DNA of 64,000 nt from Pictodentalium vernedei (GCA_031216915.1 CM062293.1:153706285-153770284); one strand, 5' to 3'. Shown: positions 10,930 to 22,391, counted from the first letter of the stretch. Numbers and translations: made by a program. Notes: a model not told the origin generated them from the sequence alone.

Positions 10930-11480
10930 TACAAAAATTTAATTCACAATTGGTGCCCTAAACTGAAGGTTTGATATCCATGTTCCTAGTCATATGTCAG
11001 TTCAAGTTGGTTGAAATACTGTTGCCAGACCCACAGGGGAATATTATTCAAAAATCATCTTCTTCACATCCACCAGTCATGATCCCTTGATATCTGGTAT
11101 AAAGCAGTGTGTGGGGGAGGTGGGGGGGGCATTTTCAAATTTGTTCAAATCAAGCCCCTAGAGTGCAAATTTTAATTTTGTGCAGTATGAAGACTATTCT
11201 TTAAAAAATCTTCCTTTGATATTTAGTGTACCACATCCTTAATTAGGTTAGCTTCCAAGTTTGTTCAAATCAAGTCCCTATGTTCCTATTTGTGCTCCAT
11301 ATGGGAACCTAAATATTTACTTGGTGCAATAAGAGGAAAATTCTCTTTCAGTTTCTTCTTCAGGTGTACCAGTTAGAGTCTTTTGATATGCAGCAGCTTT
11401 AGGAGATTCAGATTCATGTTTGTTTATCTGGTAGAATGCTAAATTATCTTTGGTCCTTAAAATTTCTTTGTGCAGCTTTG
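10930..11480 (+). repeat. Orphan units of the ~165 bp AGCTCACC-type core
   Basis: Contains CTTCTTCAGGTGTACCAGTTA-like, TTGATATTTAGTGTA-like and TTCAAGTTTGTTCAAATCAA-like steps of the 50.3-51.6 kb array unit, strongly diverged. A G-rich run at 11105-11130 interrupts one unit. Confidence 0.6.
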
Positions 11481-11482
11481 GT

Positions 11483-11540
11483 TTGTTGCAAATTTTGGGA
11501 GGGTACCAGTAGGCACTCTCCCACAAATTGTAATTAGGCA
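11483..11540. repeat. Imperfect GAGTGCC hairpin (fragment of the CTGGTWGAG family)
   Basis: TTGGGAGGGTACC pairs imperfectly with GGCACTCTCCCACAA, the family core palindrome in decayed form. The outer ends of the element are not recognisable here. Confidence 0.6.
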
Positions 11541-11809
11541 AATCCTAACAGATAAAATACCATCACTTCAAAAATATTATGAACCACATCCACAGAATAT
11601 GAAGCCTTTAAATTGTGGTACCAGCACTTTGGATTTGGAATAAAGCTTGAATATTTGCTTCCACCACACTACCAGTTAAATGAAGTTTGTGGGGCCATAC
11701 TTATTTATATTTTAAATATTGCCATATGAGGATATTTCTTTAAAATGCCATCTTTTGATACTCCAGAGTCTTTTGATTTTTCGTATTCAGCTTCCTTAAC
11801 TGGTAGAGT

Positions 11810-12040
11810 GCTGGAAGCCCATATTTGGGCTTTACTCTGATGTGCAGGGACTGTAATATAAGGGCCTCATACTCAGTGGATATGCTTCATATTATCTTCG
11901 AAGTGAAATTATTTAGTCTGTGTAGATTTGCCTTGTTACAATTTATGGGGGAGTGCCTACAGGCACTCTCCCATAAATTGTAACAAGGCAAAGACATGTG
12001 AAAAATTTTTATGGTCAAAAATAATTTAGCACTCTACCAG
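11810..12040. mobile_element. TTAA-flanked MITE, CTGGTAGAGTGCT family, intact copy
   Basis: TTAA at 11806-11809 and 12041-12044 flank 231 bp with perfect 13 bp ends CTGGTAGAGTGCT / AGCACTCTACCAG. A ~60 bp near-perfect palindrome (11930-11989) beginning GCCTTGTTACAATTTATGGG is the core. This is the best-preserved copy and defines the family boundaries. Confidence 0.85.
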
Positions 12041-12200
12041 TTAATGAGTTGAGATTCAAGTTTATTCAAATTACATTCTGGGTTCATATTTGGGCTCTGA
12101 ATGGTATCCTGATTTCAAACTTAGTACAATATGAGGAATATTCTTAAAAAATCTTCTTCTCCAGATCCAAGTGGGAAAGTCTTTTGATATTTGGTATATA

Positions 12201-12513
12201 CAGTTAAAACTAGAAGTCCTGTCACGAACTGTGCGCTTATCTAGGTTTAATTGCGTGTACGAATTGTGTGCAATTGCCATATCGAATGGCATCCAAAGCA
12301 CGGCAGGTTCTCCTGGTTACTCATAGCAAACACAGGCTATGTTTCTACCATTGGACCTCCAGGTACCCGGAGGTCCATTGGCTGAAACATTGCTTGTGCA
12401 CAGGCCATATGTACAGAATTTGATAGCCTTACTATGGTCATAACGCGTAGATTAAAGCGCAGATGGACATGCTATTTGTGCGCATTTCATGACAGGACTT
12501 CTAGTTTTAACTG
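12201..12513. mobile_element. Tc1/mariner-type MITE, 313 bp, copy 1
   Basis: TA at 12199-12200 and 12514-12515 flank an element with 23 bp inverted ends starting CAGTTAAAACTAGAAGTCCT. A central palindrome TGGACCTCC..GGAGGTCCA has GGTACC at its heart. The copy at 53866-54178 has exactly the same length and differs by scattered substitutions, so the two are recent relatives. It is non-coding. Confidence 0.88.
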
Positions 12514-13225
12514 TAGCATTCCTATGACTCATAGATTACAGTTTGTTCAAAGCGTTTTGTTTGACTGATTTTGGTTGGCTCCAGAGGAATTTGAAATTCA
12601 AGAACCCAATGGAGAATTTACTGTTTGTTTATATGAAATCTGACCAGTGACCACTGCAATAAAGCTGGTTGTGGTCAACTTTAGTTAGATATAAATGTGG
12701 GCAGATAAGACTAATGATTGCCAAATGGTGTTCACAATACCATTTTAGGCCTTGTTTGGGGCGGGAGATGGGAAGGGTCCATTTGGGGTTTTTTCTGTTT
12801 GCTTTAAAGCATATTTTGGATTCTATACAAAAAAATTCCCAAAACAAAACATTTTCACCCAGTTGGGGAATGGATCCACTGGGTGATGTTGTTTCTTTGC
12901 TTTTAAATGAGTTTGGATGGATTCTATGTGATTTTTCGTAAAAAAAACCCTGAAACAATTCACTCATCATACCCTCCTGCCCCCCCTTCCCTTCACCCCT
13001 AACCCATACTCTCCCAGCTAACTTTGATATACTAGATGAACATGAAGATGCAGAATGTGACCTTAATCCTTCTTTGAGCAACTTCTTCAGGTGAGTGATT
13101 AAGGCCCCTTGTTTATCCTGACATAGAAGTTTTTATACAAAACAAAATTCTCATCCCAATGTCTCATTGTACCGTAAATGATCTATAATCCATTCCAAAA
13201 AAACCCCAATGGAGTCCCTTTTCCT
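12514..13225. other. Intergenic; no gene supported
   Basis: Short overlapping frames on both strands occur around 12630-13080, but neither shows a recognisable domain, and a C-rich run and poly-A tracts interrupt the region. Confidence 0.4.
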
Positions 13226-13229
13226 TTAA

Positions 13230-13468
13230 CCCTTTACCCAATAAATCGGCCACATAGGCCCACATGAGATGCAAATACAGCAGCTGAAATATTATTTTTA
13301 AAAAAATGTCAACAAAACCATATCATGTGACCCCTTTTTGGAACGACCTCATCGAGAAATCAGGGGTCACATGATATGGTTTTATTGAAATTTATTGAAA
13401 AATTTAAAAAAATGAAATTTAAAATACCCCAGTAATAAATTTTGATATCGTCTGCATTGGGTAAAGGG
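13230..13468. mobile_element. piggyBac-type MITE, ACATGATATGG subfamily (B), TTAA
   Basis: TTAA at 13226-13229 and 13469-13472 with ends CCCTTTACCCAATA / TTGGGTAAAGGG. Inner arms carry CATATCATGTGACCCC and its complement around a GAGCTC-type centre. Subfamily B members also occur at 28854, 31107, 42172 and 45343, with fragments at 36615, 45815 and 51799. Confidence 0.88.
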
Positions 13469-13479
13469 TTAATAATGCA

Positions 13480-13690
13480 CATCTGCAAGCATAATTTACA
13501 AATTGAGCAGTCGAAACAAAGAACTTTTGTCAGAGATTTCAACAAAACCCTATCATTCAATCCCTCATTGGGATGAGCTGTTGAGCTCATTCCAATGAGG
13601 TGTCACATTATACAGTTTTGTTGATATTTTGTGAATTTTTTTTTTAAATAATTAAAATAACAAATTTTTATTTGCATTGGATAATGGGCT
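13480..13690. repeat. Decayed subfamily B TTAA MITE
   Basis: TTTCAACAAAACC..ATCATTCAATCCCTCATTGGG and its imperfect complement sit around a GAGCTGTTGAGCTC centre, ending in GGATAATGGGCTAA. Both TTAA sites are mutated. It directly abuts the intact copy upstream. Confidence 0.65.
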
Positions 13691-13974
13691 AATATGAAAT
13701 AAATAGATAGCATGTCAAAATAAAAGGTTCGTTGGTTAAATAATTAATGCACCGGTTGGATAAAAAATTTATATAATTATATTAAGTTTGTTATCTGGTA
13801 ACGTCTTTTGATGGGTTTTACAGGCAGCCATTAATTCATTAATGAGACATAAATATATTCAAGACACAAAGACTGATACTCTCACTTCTCTTGTGTAACA
13901 TTGTACAGGCCTTAAAATTTGTCCTGATCTGTGATAATTGGTTTTGATTCTCTGGAACTCCTGCTGTGAGAATC

Positions 13975-15495
13975 AGTGTTTAGTTCAAACTTTGCACACA
14001 TGTTGATCAGTAATTGCCATTGTGCATGTGACAACTGCAGGTAACTCCATTTTGTATTTCCAGAGTTATGCCCCCTTTTAGTACTTAAAACATTACAGTA
14101 TTGTGTCGCCTACTCCTTCAATATTTTACATGCTATATTGTTCAAACTTTGCACACATGGTGATCACCAATTGCTGCTGTGCATGTGACAAGAGCAGGTA
14201 ACTCCATTTTGTATTTCCAGAGTTATGCCCCTTTTAGTCCTTACAACATTACAGTATTGTGTCGCCTTCTCCTTCAACATTTTACATGCTATATTGTTCA
14301 AACTTTGCACACCTGTTGATCACCAATTGTCGTTGTGCGTGTGACAAGAGCAGGTAATTCTGTTTTGTATTTCAGAGTTATGCTCCCGTTTAGTACTTAA
14401 AATATTACAGTATTGTGTAGCCTACTCCTTCAACATTTTACATGCTATATTGTTCAAACTTTGCACACATGGTGATCACCAATTGCCGTTGTGCACAGTG
14501 GCGTAGATAGCTTTTTGCTGGCAGAGGGGCAAGCCCAAAATTTTCCGACAGACCGAAAATTTTCCGACAGTGTAACAACAACAAAAACCCAAACAAACAG
14601 AAAGAATCTGTTGTTTACTTCAAATGTACTGAAAATTGGTCTTTTTTACCCCAAATTTACCCAAAATGGCATGTTTTTATCCCCAAAGCCAGCATTTTAA
14701 TGCTATTAGGCATAAATTCACCTAAAAATGGTCCCAAAAAATTTCCGACAAAACTTCTGGGGGGGGGGGGGGGGCTCCCCCCTTCCCCCCACCACACCCC
14801 CACCCCCACCCCCCACGTACCCCCCTTTATCTATGCCACTGGTTGTGCATGTGACAAGAGCAGGTAACTCCATTTTGTATTACCAAAGTTATACCCCTTT
14901 TAGTACTTAAAACATTACAGTATTGTGTCGCCTTCTCCTTCAACATTTACATGCTATATTGTTCAAACTTTGCACACATGTTGATCACCAATTGCCGTTG
15001 TGGATGTGACAAGAGCAGGTAACTCTGTTTTGAATTTCCAGAGTTATGCCCCCTTTTAATACTTAAAACATTACAGTATTGTGTCACCTATGCCTTCAAC
15101 ATTTTACATGCTATATTGTTCAAACTTTGCACACATGGTGATCACCAATTGCCGTTGTGCTTGTGACAAGAGTAGGTAACTCCATTTTGTATTTCCAGAG
15201 TTATGACCCTTTTAGTACTTAAAACATTACAGTATTGTGTCACCTCCTTCAACATTTTACATGCTATATTGTTCAAACTTTGCACACATGTTGATCACCA
15301 ATTGCCATTGTGCATGTGACAAGAGCAGGTAACTCTGTTTTGTATTTCCAGAGTTATGTCCCTTTTTAGTTTTAAAAACATTACAGTATTGTGTCGCCTA
15401 CTCCAACATTTTACTTGCTTTATTGTTCAAACTTTGCACCCATGTTGATCATCAATTGTCGTTGTGCATGTGACAGGAGCAGATAACACCATTTT
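13975..15495 (+). repeat. ~156-167 bp tandem array, about eight units
   Basis: TTCAAACTTTGCACACATG recurs at ~13985, 14151, 14297, 14453, 14962, 15118, 15274 and 15426. Each unit continues through TTGATCACCAATTGCCGTTG, GAGCAGGTAACTCC, AGAGTTATGCCCC and ATTACAGTATTGTGTCGCC. The array is interrupted by a hAT MITE at 14496. Related wording (gttatgcccc, gcgacac) appears in the insertion at 29335-29640, so the array may be the core of that element family. Confidence 0.85.
14496..14841. mobile_element. hAT-type MITE with TSD GTTGTGCA
   Basis: Ends are CAGTGGCGTAGATA / TCTATGCCACTG, flanked by perfect 8 bp duplications GTTGTGCA at 14488-14495 and 14842-14849. Removing the element restores the tandem-array unit. 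The interior repeats TTTTCCGACA and has a G run followed by C-rich sequence (14758-14825). Confidence 0.88.
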
Positions 15496-16667
15496 ATTTT
15501 TAAATGACGAGAATCCTCGCCGTTTATAGCTGTTATGATCCTCAAAATGTCCTTTTCCTTGGCGCCACCTATCGTCAATCGTTATCAATGAAGTTAGCCT
15601 GTCAATGAATGGACGCTATACCATTGTAAACAGCGAGGAGAATCTTCTGTTGCAGCCCTTTAGAAGTTATGTTATGAATAAAATGGATGCTACCATTTTT
15701 AGCTCAACTTGACAAAGTCAAGCTGAGCTATTGCCATCACTTCTCGTCCATCGGCGTACGTACGTACGTATGTACATCTGTACGTACGTACGTCTATGTC
15801 CACAATTTCCTTTGGCACACCTCACAGGTCGCATTTATGATCAGATCGCTTTGAAACTTGGTATGCTTGTTTGGGGTGACCTCTAGATGGGAGCTATCGA
15901 TTTTCTGCCATTTCCGTAAAAAAATGTTGCCGCGGCCAACATTCTTAGAACTTAGTTTAATCAGACCTCAATATTTCCCTTTGGCACACCCTACAGGGCA
16001 CATTTATGATCGGATTGCTTTGAAACCTAGCATGCTTGTTTGGGGTGACCTCTAGATGGGAGCTATCGATTTTCTTCTATTTCCATCAAAAGATGTTGCC
16101 GCGGCCATCATTCTGAGAAGTTAGTTTAGTCAGACCTCAATATTTACCTTTGGCACACCCTACAGGGCACATTTATGTTCGGATTGCTTTGAAACCTGGC
16201 ATGCTTGTTTGGGGAGTCCTCTAGATGGGAGCTATCGATTTTCTTCCATTTCCGTCAAAAAATGTTGCTGCGGCCATCGTTCTGAGAAGTTAGTTTAGTC
16301 AGACCTCAATATTTACCTTTGGCACACCCTACAGGGCACATTTATGATCGGATTGCTTTGAAACCTGGCTTGCTTGTTTGGTGTGACCTCTAGATGGGAG
16401 CCATCGATTTTCTTCCATTTCCGTGTGTCAAAAAATGTTGCCGCTGGCAACGATCTTTGAACTTAGTTTAGTCAGGCATCAATATATTCCTTTGGCATGC
16501 CCTACAGGGCACATTTATGATCAGATCGGTTTGAAACTTTGTATGCTTGTTTGGAGTTACCTCTAGATGGAAGCTATCAATTTTCTTCGATTTCCGTCAA
16601 AAAATGTTGCCACTGGCAGTGACCTTCGATGATCTTAGTAAAAACTTAGTGCAGTTAAGCATCAATA

Positions 16668-16931
16668 TTTCTTATCAACCTACCCACAATTGTTTACTAC
16701 AGGCTTGCACTACAGTGGAAGTCCCTAACTCGGATAATATACTCTCTATTTTTGTCTTTCCCAAGCAATTTGGGAAAGAAAAGTGGTGCAAAAGCACCAA
16801 GAAAAAATAAGCCAAAACTGGGTCGAGTGCAACCAGCGCAGACCCAGTACGGGATGCTCTCTTCCAAGTACAACTCCACGACTTCTGTTGCCAGTGCGCA
16901 TATGCGTCGCTAATGACTCATTCTTTTTTTT
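16668..16931 (+). repeat. Left inverted terminal repeat of DIRS
   Basis: About 260 bp, the near-identical complement of 20569-20857. Both carry CACAATTGTTTACTACAGGC near the outer edge, a CTTTCCCAAGC hairpin arm, GGTGCAAAAGCACC and CGCTAATGACTCATTC at the inner edge. Few substitutions separate the two, which suggests a fairly young insertion. Confidence 0.88.
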
Positions 16932-17381
16932 TCGTCCGCCATGTGACGAGATGTTCTTCTGCACTCGTATCAGTGTTCATCCTGCTCGTTGATTGTTGTC
17001 TCCTGCATCAAGTTGGATCCAAGTATCCTTTTTTTGCTTATCAGGAACTGTTTTATTTATATTCTCTATACAATTATTCTCCATAATGTATTATTTGTTC
17101 TTTATCCGAGTCGCGCGCGATTTTCGTGAGCCATGCGGTTTCGGACTTAATTTTTCACAATTATTGTAAATGCAAAATTGTTCATTTTTCTAATTGTGTT
17201 AGAGTTAGGTGTCAGCGGGATACCTTTTCTGCAGATTTTCTTCTCTCCTTTGAGAGTGGTCATTCTGTTGTTTGGTTCCCGGTCGACAGTCTGGGGTCTA
17301 TTTTTCTGTCACCTTTCTCTCTTCTTTGAGGGTGTTATTCTGTTTTCTGATTTCACCTTCTCTGCTTCTCTCACTTCTATC

Positions 17382-19578
17382 ATGCCCAGGACTATTCCTT
17401 GTGGGCAATGTTTGCTTCCAAAGCATGTGGACAATTCGCATGCTTCATGCTCCTCTTGTAATGGGTGTTCGGCCGATCGGCCCTGTGGTCCCTGTGGATC
17501 GTGGTCATCCACTTCCTGGGCATCCTTGAACCATGTTGTGCATTCTCGTGGCCGTACCTCCCGCACCCACGGGAAAGGGGAACACGGTCGTTCGGAGGCT
17601 CCCGAACCGACCATGTCTGTTGAGAGTTATTCTTCCTCCGTGGGGGATGTGCAGTCTATTCCTGTGGTGGATACTGCAGAAGCCGTTGAGTTGTCTGGTG
17701 AAGAGGTGCCTGGTTCCGGGACTGCGGTCCCCCTCCAGTCCACATCTGAGGCTGTTACTAGGGTTGTGACTCCTCCTTCGGAGCTGAGCAGGGGTGCTCT
17801 CTCCACAATTCCACCCACCTCAATGACTCCCGATGTATCTACTATTACTGCTGGTCCGTCTGCTTTGTCTTCGGTTTCAGCCGGCCTCGGCTTATCCCTG
17901 CAGGGGACTGCAGGGATGTCTGATAGTGTGGACCTGGGATATCGACCTCAGCCTTTCCTAGCTTCAACTCAGCGAAGTCGGAAGGGGCTGCCGGCCAAAC
18001 CCTCTACTGTGGTCTCTGCGCCGTCGAGCACCACAGTTGTGTCATTGGATTCAGATGTTCATAAGGGGGACTCTATGAACTCCGTGGCATTTCCGTCCAC
18101 TCATTCTGGTCCCACGGCCAGTTTTGAGGGACCAACGTCTTTTGTGCAGCCTGGACCTTCTGCCCTGCAGAGGTCTGCGGCGACTCTCCTGAGTTCCCGC
18201 TATGTTGATCCTCGGGGTGTGTCGTACCCCTATACACGTCTGCCTTCAGATGTTTCGGCTGCCGCCCGTCGCCCCACGTCGGGTGTTTTGGAGGACTGTG
18301 ACCCTTCACTGGTTAAGAGGGTCAGAGGTGAAGCCAATTTGCCAGTTCGTCCCTATGTCGAAGCTGCCGGTATGGGCAGTGAGCTTAGGGAGGCCCTCTC
18401 CTTACTCACTCAGGTTCTGTCCAAGAGTTTTTCCATTGCTTCCAACGAGGCAGCGAGTGATTTCCAGGTGCCCCTTCTGGCGCCGCCTTCTGGGATCGGA
18501 AACAGGCCACTTTCTGATCTCCCTGGTGTTCCTACACCATGGGAGGCATCGGCTGGTTTGCCCATGATGAGCTATGTGTCTTCCGACTCAGGGGAGGAGT
18601 CAGACATGCTTGATGTCGAGAGCCAGCAGTCTTCTGACTTGGGGGCAGCTCTTGACTTTGTGTTTGGGTTCCTTCCGGATCTCAAACCATCAACCCAGCC
18701 GACAGTGTCAGCCAGGCCGCGATTATCGGTCGTGCACATACAGCCTGTGGAGCAACCTGCTTCTGGGCGTCTTCGACCGTGCCAGTCGGTACAGGTGGTT
18801 GAAGCATTTTCAGCTTTGGACTCTAAACTGAGTTCCAAGGCTATGAAGGCTCCATTCTTCACCAGGGTTGACACCTTTTTGCCTCCGGCGCATTATTGTT
18901 CCTACGATTCCGCCAATCCGTCAGTCTGCCAGACTTTGACGATTTTGGATCCGGACTCCAATTCCCTCGGGCTTTCCAAGCCCAAGTCTGCCGTAATTCC
19001 TATGATAACTCTGGAGTCCACGTTGGGCTTATCGGGAGAGATGCTGGGTATGCTTTCTCTCTCAGATCACGTCGTCTCTGCTCTAGCTGCCTCCAGATAA
19101 GTTTGACGAGGTACAGGCTCCTTTGCGTGTGCTGTCCAAGGCACTCATGCATCTTACTCACACGCATGCCTGTAACACGGCTAATTTGGAACTAGTTCGA
19201 AGGGACTCTGTGCTGGACACAGGTCGTTCCCTTCCTGAGGAGTGGCGCGCTGCTCTTCGATCTGCTTCTTTGGCAGGTCTGCAACTGTTCCATGGTTCCA
19301 TGTCGACGGTCCGGGATGACGTCCTACGTCATTCCAAAGATCAGCTGCTGTTTCGTCAGCTTGATCAGCCTTCTAGGGGAGGCAGGGGCCGTTCCAAGCC
19401 TAACAAGTACCCTTCTGCTTCCTCTGCAAAGCAAAGGGCTGATCCTTCTGCCACCGCTTCTACTTCTTACTCACGGGGTAAGGGTAAGCATCGGCAGGCT
19501 AGAGGGAAGTCTCAGGATTCTTCATACAGTAGAGGAGGTGGTTTCTTCTCTCGCGGGCCTTGTCGGGGCTCGAAATGA
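17382..19578 (+). pseudogene. DIRS gag-like protein, frameshifted
   Basis: An open frame begins at or before 17178; the ATG at 17382 (MPRTIPCGQC) is preferred because it immediately precedes a cysteine/histidine cluster (CGQC, H, CSSCNGC, CGPCGSW) seen at the N-terminus of DIRS-type first proteins. A long Ser/Thr/Pro-rich middle follows. A more conserved-looking block starts near VVEAFSALDSKL and includes TRVDTFLPPAHY. The frame ends at TAA 19098-19100, but the reading continues one frame over as LPPDKFDEVQAPLRVLSKAL to a basic Ser/Gly/Arg tail (RGGRGRSKPNK) and TGA at 19576-19578. A single base change near 19080-19087 would explain the break. Its likely role is nucleic-acid packaging; this is inferred from position, not motif homology. 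Confidence 0.7.
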
Positions 19579-20184
19579 AGGTCCTCACCTAGATTCGTCC
19601 CAGGTTGGAGGAAGGATAGCAGAGTTCACGCCCTCTCGGATGACCCGGCCTTTTTTAGGACCTCTCCCAGCAGTGTTACTTTTACCACTGATTGCTCTTT
19701 TCTGGCCAAGAATCAGTTACCAGATACTACTCCTCCTCCTATCTGTATCAGGGCTCTTCCTTCTGTTGAGGGTAATCGCCCTTTACTCTGTCCGGTCCGT
19801 GCTATTCGCATTTATCTCAATCGGACACAATTCATACGGAAAGGCAGGAAACGTTTTTTTCTGTCTCTTATTCCTGGTCGACAGAAGATCTCTCCTCAAT
19901 CCATTTCTCGATGGATTTGTCTTGCTATTCGTACGGCTTCCGCTCGTTTAGCAGCTGGCGATTGTATTGCCAATCGTATTTCTGCCCACGAGGTGCGTGC
20001 ATTGTCTACCTCTTGGGCTTATTCTAACTCCATCAAGTTGTCGGATGTTATGCAGGCAGCCTACTGGAGAAATGCCTCTACTTTCTCCACCTTCTATCTG
20101 CGTCAGTTGCAGGAGCAGACGGAGGACCTTTTTGCATTGTGTCCTCTTTCTTCTGCTCAGGCTGTTGTCTGCCCTAGCCATTAG
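19579..20184 (+). pseudogene. DIRS tyrosine recombinase, C-terminal catalytic half
   Basis: In frame after the gag stop, about 200 codons read through to TAG at 20182-20184. LLCPVRAIRIYL, then HEVRALSTSWAY (the His-x-x-Arg pair), AAYWRN (Trp at the second His/Trp position) and STFYLRQL (the nucleophilic Tyr) are the C-terminal catalytic steps of the DIRS tyrosine recombinase, which inserts the circular DNA copy. There is no start of its own and the N-terminal half with the first catalytic Arg is missing, so reverse transcriptase, RNase H and the recombinase N-terminus were lost in one internal deletion near 19579. The C-terminal QEDLFAL-like motif and length match the family as I recall it. 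Confidence 0.85.
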
Positions 20185-20400
20185 GCTTCTTGAAGGTCAG
20201 TTTCAGCTCTGTGCTGTTACTGCCCTTTTCTGTCTGTGTGTCACACAGACCCATATGCCTCATCTCTCATTATCTTTTACTAATGATTGTGACGCTATGG
20301 TTTATAATCCTCGAGACCTCTTCCGTCTGCTTCACGGTTCCAGTGCACTTGGGTTATGTGTGGGTTGGTTATGCGATTCCCTCCAGCCTATTGTCTGTTC

Positions 20401-20491
20401 AGCCTGTAGTTAACAATTGTGGGTAGGTTGATAAGAAATTTAAATATTATAGTAAATTTCCTTTCTTCTTATACCTGCCACAATTGTTTAC
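20401..20491 (+). repeat. Internal complementary region (ICR) of DIRS
   Basis: The first half, 20401-20438 (AACAATTGTGGGTAGGTTGA), complements the extreme left end of the element. The second half, 20436-20491, complements the extreme right end. They meet at AAA (20436-20438), the complement of the TTT at each terminus. This is the geometry established for Dictyostelium DIRS-1, where the ICR templates joining of the two ends into a circle. Confidence 0.88.
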
Positions 20492-20568
20492 ATGGAGGCC
20501 CTCCCATTTTCTTACACGGGTAAGAATCCTTCCTCCCTGCTGATCACATAACTCTAACGTTGGCGGAT

Positions 20569-20857
20569 TCAAAAAGAATGAGTCATTAGCGATGCATATG
20601 CGCACTGGCAACGGAAGTCGTAGAGTTGGTCTTGGAAGAGAGCGTCCCATACTGGGTCTGCACCGGTTGCACTCGACCCAGTTTTGGCATATTTTTTCTT
20701 GGTGCTTTTGCACCACTTATCTTTCCCAAATTGCTTGGGAAAGACAAAAATAGAGAGTATATTATCCATGTTAGGGACTTCCACTGTAGCGCAAGCCTGT
20801 AGTAAACAATTGTGGTAGGTATAATAAGAAAGGAAATTTACTATAAAATTTAAATTT
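20569..20857 (-). repeat. Right inverted terminal repeat of DIRS
   Basis: Complement of the left repeat; the inner edge is at GAATGAGTCATTAGCGATGC. It extends ~20 bases further outward (AAATTTACTATAAAATTTAA), a tail present in the ICR second half but not in the left repeat, as expected for DIRS. Confidence 0.88.
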
Positions 20858-21807
20858 CCCTTTGACACACCCTGCAGGGCACATTTATGATTGGATCGCT
20901 TGAAAATTTGGTGTGCTTGTGTGAGGTGACATCTATATAGGAGCTGTCGATTTTCTTCCATTTCTGTCAAAAAATGTTGCCGCTGACCTTTGAACTTAGT
21001 TTAGTCAGACCTCAATATTTCAGGGCACATTTATGATCGGATCACTTTGAAACTTGGTATGTGTGTTCGGGGTGACCTCTGGATGTGAGCTATTGCTTTT
21101 TTTCATTTCCATAAAAAATTATTGTCGTTATCACCAGCCTTTGAACTTACTGCATTTGTGCATCAACTTATCCCTTTTGCACTCTCTGCAGGGTATATTT
21201 ATGCATTTCCATAAAAAACAGAAAAAAAACATTGCCACAAGCAATGACCTTCTACTTAGTGCATTTGTGCATTAACACCTTCCTTTGGCATGCCTCAGAG
21301 GGCACGTTCATTATCAGGTTGTTTTGAAACTTTGTATGCTTATGCAGGGTGACAAAGATAGGAGCTATTGATTTTCTTTTCATTTCCATCAAAAACGATT
21401 GCTGTTAGCAACAATCTTTGAATTTATTGCATTTGTGCATCAGCATTCTTTGACATGGCTTACAGGCTACATTTATCATAGGATTGTTTTTGAACTTGGT
21501 GTGCTCATTAGGCAAGACCTTTAGATAAGAGCTATTGATTAGCATTCATTTCTATGAAAAAATTGCCATTTACAATAGCCTCTGAACATACTGCATTTGT
21601 GTATCAACATTCTTCCTTTAGCCAGTCTTACAGTTTACTTTTAAAAATGCATAGATTACTCTGACGTTGTGCACACACAATGCTGTTATGTTGAAATTTC
21701 ATCAAATAACATTGGTACCAATGATCTTCAATTTTGCCATTTCATTTATAACTTACCAAGTTCAAGTTTGTCAAGTTGAGCTACAGTGTCATTGACACTT
21801 TCATTTT

Positions 21808-22391
21808 ATTTGTGAAGACCTCAGATCACTTAATATGAAAAATGTGAAAACAAGTGAATTACCCTTTACCCCATACAGGGCAGGGGAATGGGCAGTGATT
21901 GGAGTGGGGACAGACATAGTCGAGTCAACAAAAATTTCAAACTTTACCCCAGAGAAACTTGTGCATGTTCCAATTTTGACGGGTGTATGTTGCTCCGCTA
22001 GGCGGTGCTCTTGTTGCCTTACCTGTAGGTTTAGAAACATGTTCTAGGATATAGACTTTTTGCTGATGGAAGTTGCAGTACCTTGGCAGTGGCGTCTACT
22101 GAAGTCTTGGCTACTCTGGAACTGGAAGGCTGAACTTACACAGTTTAAAAACTTTTTCAACGAATTCAAATTCACCAAAGTGAAAAACTTCTCCATGTGT
22201 GACCTGGTTTATAAACAACGATTCTGAAATAGACTCGGTCTGTTTGTAGTTTTGTTGTGATGTTTGTTTCGCTGTTTAGCTCAAAACCTGAGGCTCAGTG
22301 TGGGGTTTAAACTTTGTCGCCTGAGTCTTAATGTGGGATCATATTTTACATCTCGGCATTATTTCTGTGTTAGGGGGCAGGACAAAATCGC
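21808..22391. other. Intergenic; one short unassigned frame
   Basis: A 70-codon plus-strand frame (21835-22047) reads plausibly (GEWAVIGVGTDIVESTK) but has no family match I recognise and no confirmed splice sites. The rest shows nothing. Confidence 0.3.

Larger units (their letters stand above)
16668..20857 (+). mobile_element. DIRS-type tyrosine-recombinase retrotransposon, RT/RNase H deleted
   Basis: The order is left inverted terminal repeat, gag, tyrosine recombinase, internal complementary region, right inverted terminal repeat. The left edge TTTCTTATC and right edge TTAAATTT both contain TTT, and removing the element with one TTT restores the host satellite unit (CAATATTTCCCTTT), as in the intact unit near 15968. 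One TTT at each edge without a longer duplication fits recombinase-mediated insertion. At 4,190 bp it is shorter than the ~6 kb usual for DIRS elements, because the reverse transcriptase/RNase H region is absent. Confidence 0.88.
15696..21807 (+). mobile_element. Helentron/Pearl-like element with ~170 bp core, split by DIRS
   Basis: The 5' end TTTTTAGCTCAACTTGACAA and 3' end GAGCTACAGTGTCATTGACA match the other Helentron-like copies here, but the core is different: ~170 bp units with TTTGGCACACCCTACAGGGC, TTGAAACCTGGCATGCTTG, TCTAGATGGGAGCTATCGAT and AAAATGTTGCCGC. Five units lie left of the DIRS element and further, increasingly diverged units to the right. A CGTACGTACGTA run lies near 15755-15790. 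Confidence 0.7.

Noticed and set aside
17627-18874. Minus-strand frames opposite the DIRS gag
   Set aside because: They mirror the Ser/Pro-rich gag frame and have no motif or start support.
20569-20970. 133-codon minus-strand frame across the right DIRS repeat
   Set aside because: It spans the inverted terminal repeat and outer flank; the left repeat holds only part of it and no DIRS protein is coded there.
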